A stretch of DNA of 5,873 nucleotides. It comes from Bacillota bacterium (GTDB lineage: Bacteria; Bacillota; UBA4882; UBA8346). Under the pieces are notes generated by a model, which did no database searches, was not told the origin of the DNA, and saw only the letters and a program-made list of their open reading frames with translations. The stretch lies in assembly GCA_003501365.1 (NCBI GenBank), contig DNPP01000321.1:1-5873 (forward strand). Reading direction: 5' to 3'. A program made the position numbers and the translations under genes. Positions 5,235-5,873 of the stretch are shown here, in pieces; positions within the stretch are counted from its first letter, which is position 1, and the number at the start of each line of letters is the position of its first letter.

Positions 5235-5873
5235 TTAATAGATTTGATGAGCGATATGGAGAGCCTGGTCGAGATGGAAAACGATTAACCGTTGCGCTTC
5301 GATGGTATGCTTGGACTTGATAGCCGCAAAAATCGCTCGGTGCTCTTTCAAACATTCCAACAGCCGCCCCGGATATTGCAGCGTTTTCTCACGGTTGGTC
5401 CGCAGCATATCGCTAATTGATTTAATAACGCTGATTAGAACTTGGTTATGGGTACAAGCTGCCAGACTTAGATGGAACATGATATCAGACTCAACACCGT
5501 TGCCCTTTTGTATGATCTCAACTTCCAAATTGCTTAAGGATTGTTGAATCAATTCCAAATCTTCGACCTGGCTCCTCTCAATCGCCAACACCACAATCTG
5601 ACTTTCCAAGACTTTGCGGGCTTCCATAAAATCGGCAAACATTTGTAAATCATTTTTGGGCGCAAAGATAATCGATTCCAAAATTTTATTGGCGGTAAAT
5701 TGTTTAATGACAGTTCCACCGCTTTTTTTGCGTTCGATTAAACCCTGGGCTTCAAGACTGCATAATGCTTCGCGTACAGCGGTGCGGCTAACCGAGAACA
5801 TCTCGGCCAACTCCAGTTCGGTGGGAAGCTTATTACCGGATTGGAGTTCATTTTTTAAAACCATCTGCTTGAT
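5235..5873 (-). CDS. GntR-family transcriptional regulator, FadR/FCD subfamily (5' end outside window)
   Basis: A DNA-binding regulator with an N-terminal winged helix and a C-terminal all-helical FCD effector domain. The first in-window ATG (5864-5862) is not the real start. The three codons before it (I-K-Q) continue the frame to the edge, and IKQMVLKNEL is the middle of the first wing helix of GntR proteins, so about 10-25 N-terminal residues are missing. Numbering from that internal Met: K12-L-P-T-E (12-16) and the recognition helix S26-R-T-A-V-R-E-A-L (26-34), then wing S48-G-G-T-V. The FCD domain spans about 70-205 with the four expected metal-site residues D127, H131, H175 and H197 in the usual spacing. 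FCD regulators typically sense carboxylic acids or amino-acid-derived acids and repress nearby genes. Being 21 nt upstream of livG on the same strand, it probably controls this operon and itself; its operator would lie outside the window. The effector is not identifiable. Confidence 0.92.
   Translation of the reverse strand: MKQMVLKNELQSGNKLPTELELAEMFSVSRTAVREALCSLEAQGLIERKKSGGTVIKQFTANKILESIIFAPKNDLQMFADFMEARKVLESQIVVLAIERSQVEDLELIQQSLSNLEVEIIQKGNGVESDIMFHLSLAACTHNQVLISVIKSISDMLRTNREKTLQYPGRLLECLKEHRAIFAAIKSKHTIEAQRLIVFHLDQALHIAHQIY

Larger units (their letters stand above)
1..5873 (-). other. Putative operon: FCD regulator - livG - livF - livH - livM - livK - (hairpin) - creatininase-family hydrolase
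   Basis: All seven genes share one strand. Gaps and overlaps are 21, -8, 5, -4, 53 and 104 nt in transcription order. I see no convincing promoter within any gap, and the only terminator-like structure is the one between livK and the hydrolase. The simplest reading is a single transcript starting beyond the right edge, with partial read-through into the hydrolase gene. The unit extends past both window edges, so its true ends are unknown. Confidence 0.7.

Overview
All recognisable genes in this window lie on the minus strand and read from right to left, apparently as one transcription unit. It is a complete branched-chain-amino-acid-type (Liv/HAAT family) ABC importer. A GntR/FadR-type regulator sits upstream, cut by the right edge, and a creatininase-family metal-dependent amidohydrolase sits downstream, cut by the left edge. 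I see no RNA gene, mobile element, CRISPR array or long repeat.

Layout in the direction of transcription: 5873-5235, FCD-domain GntR regulator (5' end outside the window); 5213-4428, LivG-type ATPase; 4435-3716, LivF-type ATPase (GTG start, 8-nt overlap with livG); 3710-2814, LivH-type permease; 2817-1768, LivM-type permease (ATGA overlap with livH); 1714-566, periplasmic substrate-binding protein; about 544-487, a hairpin followed by a U-rich run; 461-1, N-terminal 153 residues of the creatininase-family hydrolase. Gaps are short: 21 bp between regulator and livG, 5 bp between livF and livH, 53 bp before the binding-protein gene, 104 bp before the hydrolase.

How they fit together: the binding protein captures a small, probably amino-acid-like solute outside the inner membrane. 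LivH and LivM form the channel, and LivG and LivF power it with ATP. The regulator, first in the visible unit, probably senses the solute or a metabolite of it. The hydrolase could open an amide or lactam bond in the imported compound. The solute cannot be named from sequence, and the hydrolase suggests it need not be leucine, isoleucine or valine.

Organism: a bacterium of intermediate base composition with strong GGAGG-type ribosome binding sites at most genes, as is common in Firmicutes-like lineages. The binding protein, however, has a signal peptidase I type leader with no lipobox cysteine, which fits a cell with a periplasm. A diderm Firmicute or another diderm anaerobe-type lineage would reconcile the two, but this is inference and no taxon is assigned. 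The window is mostly an ordinary transporter operon. The points worth a second look are the downstream hydrolase with its altered motifs, the hairpin in front of it, and the position of the binding-protein gene at the end of the transporter cluster.
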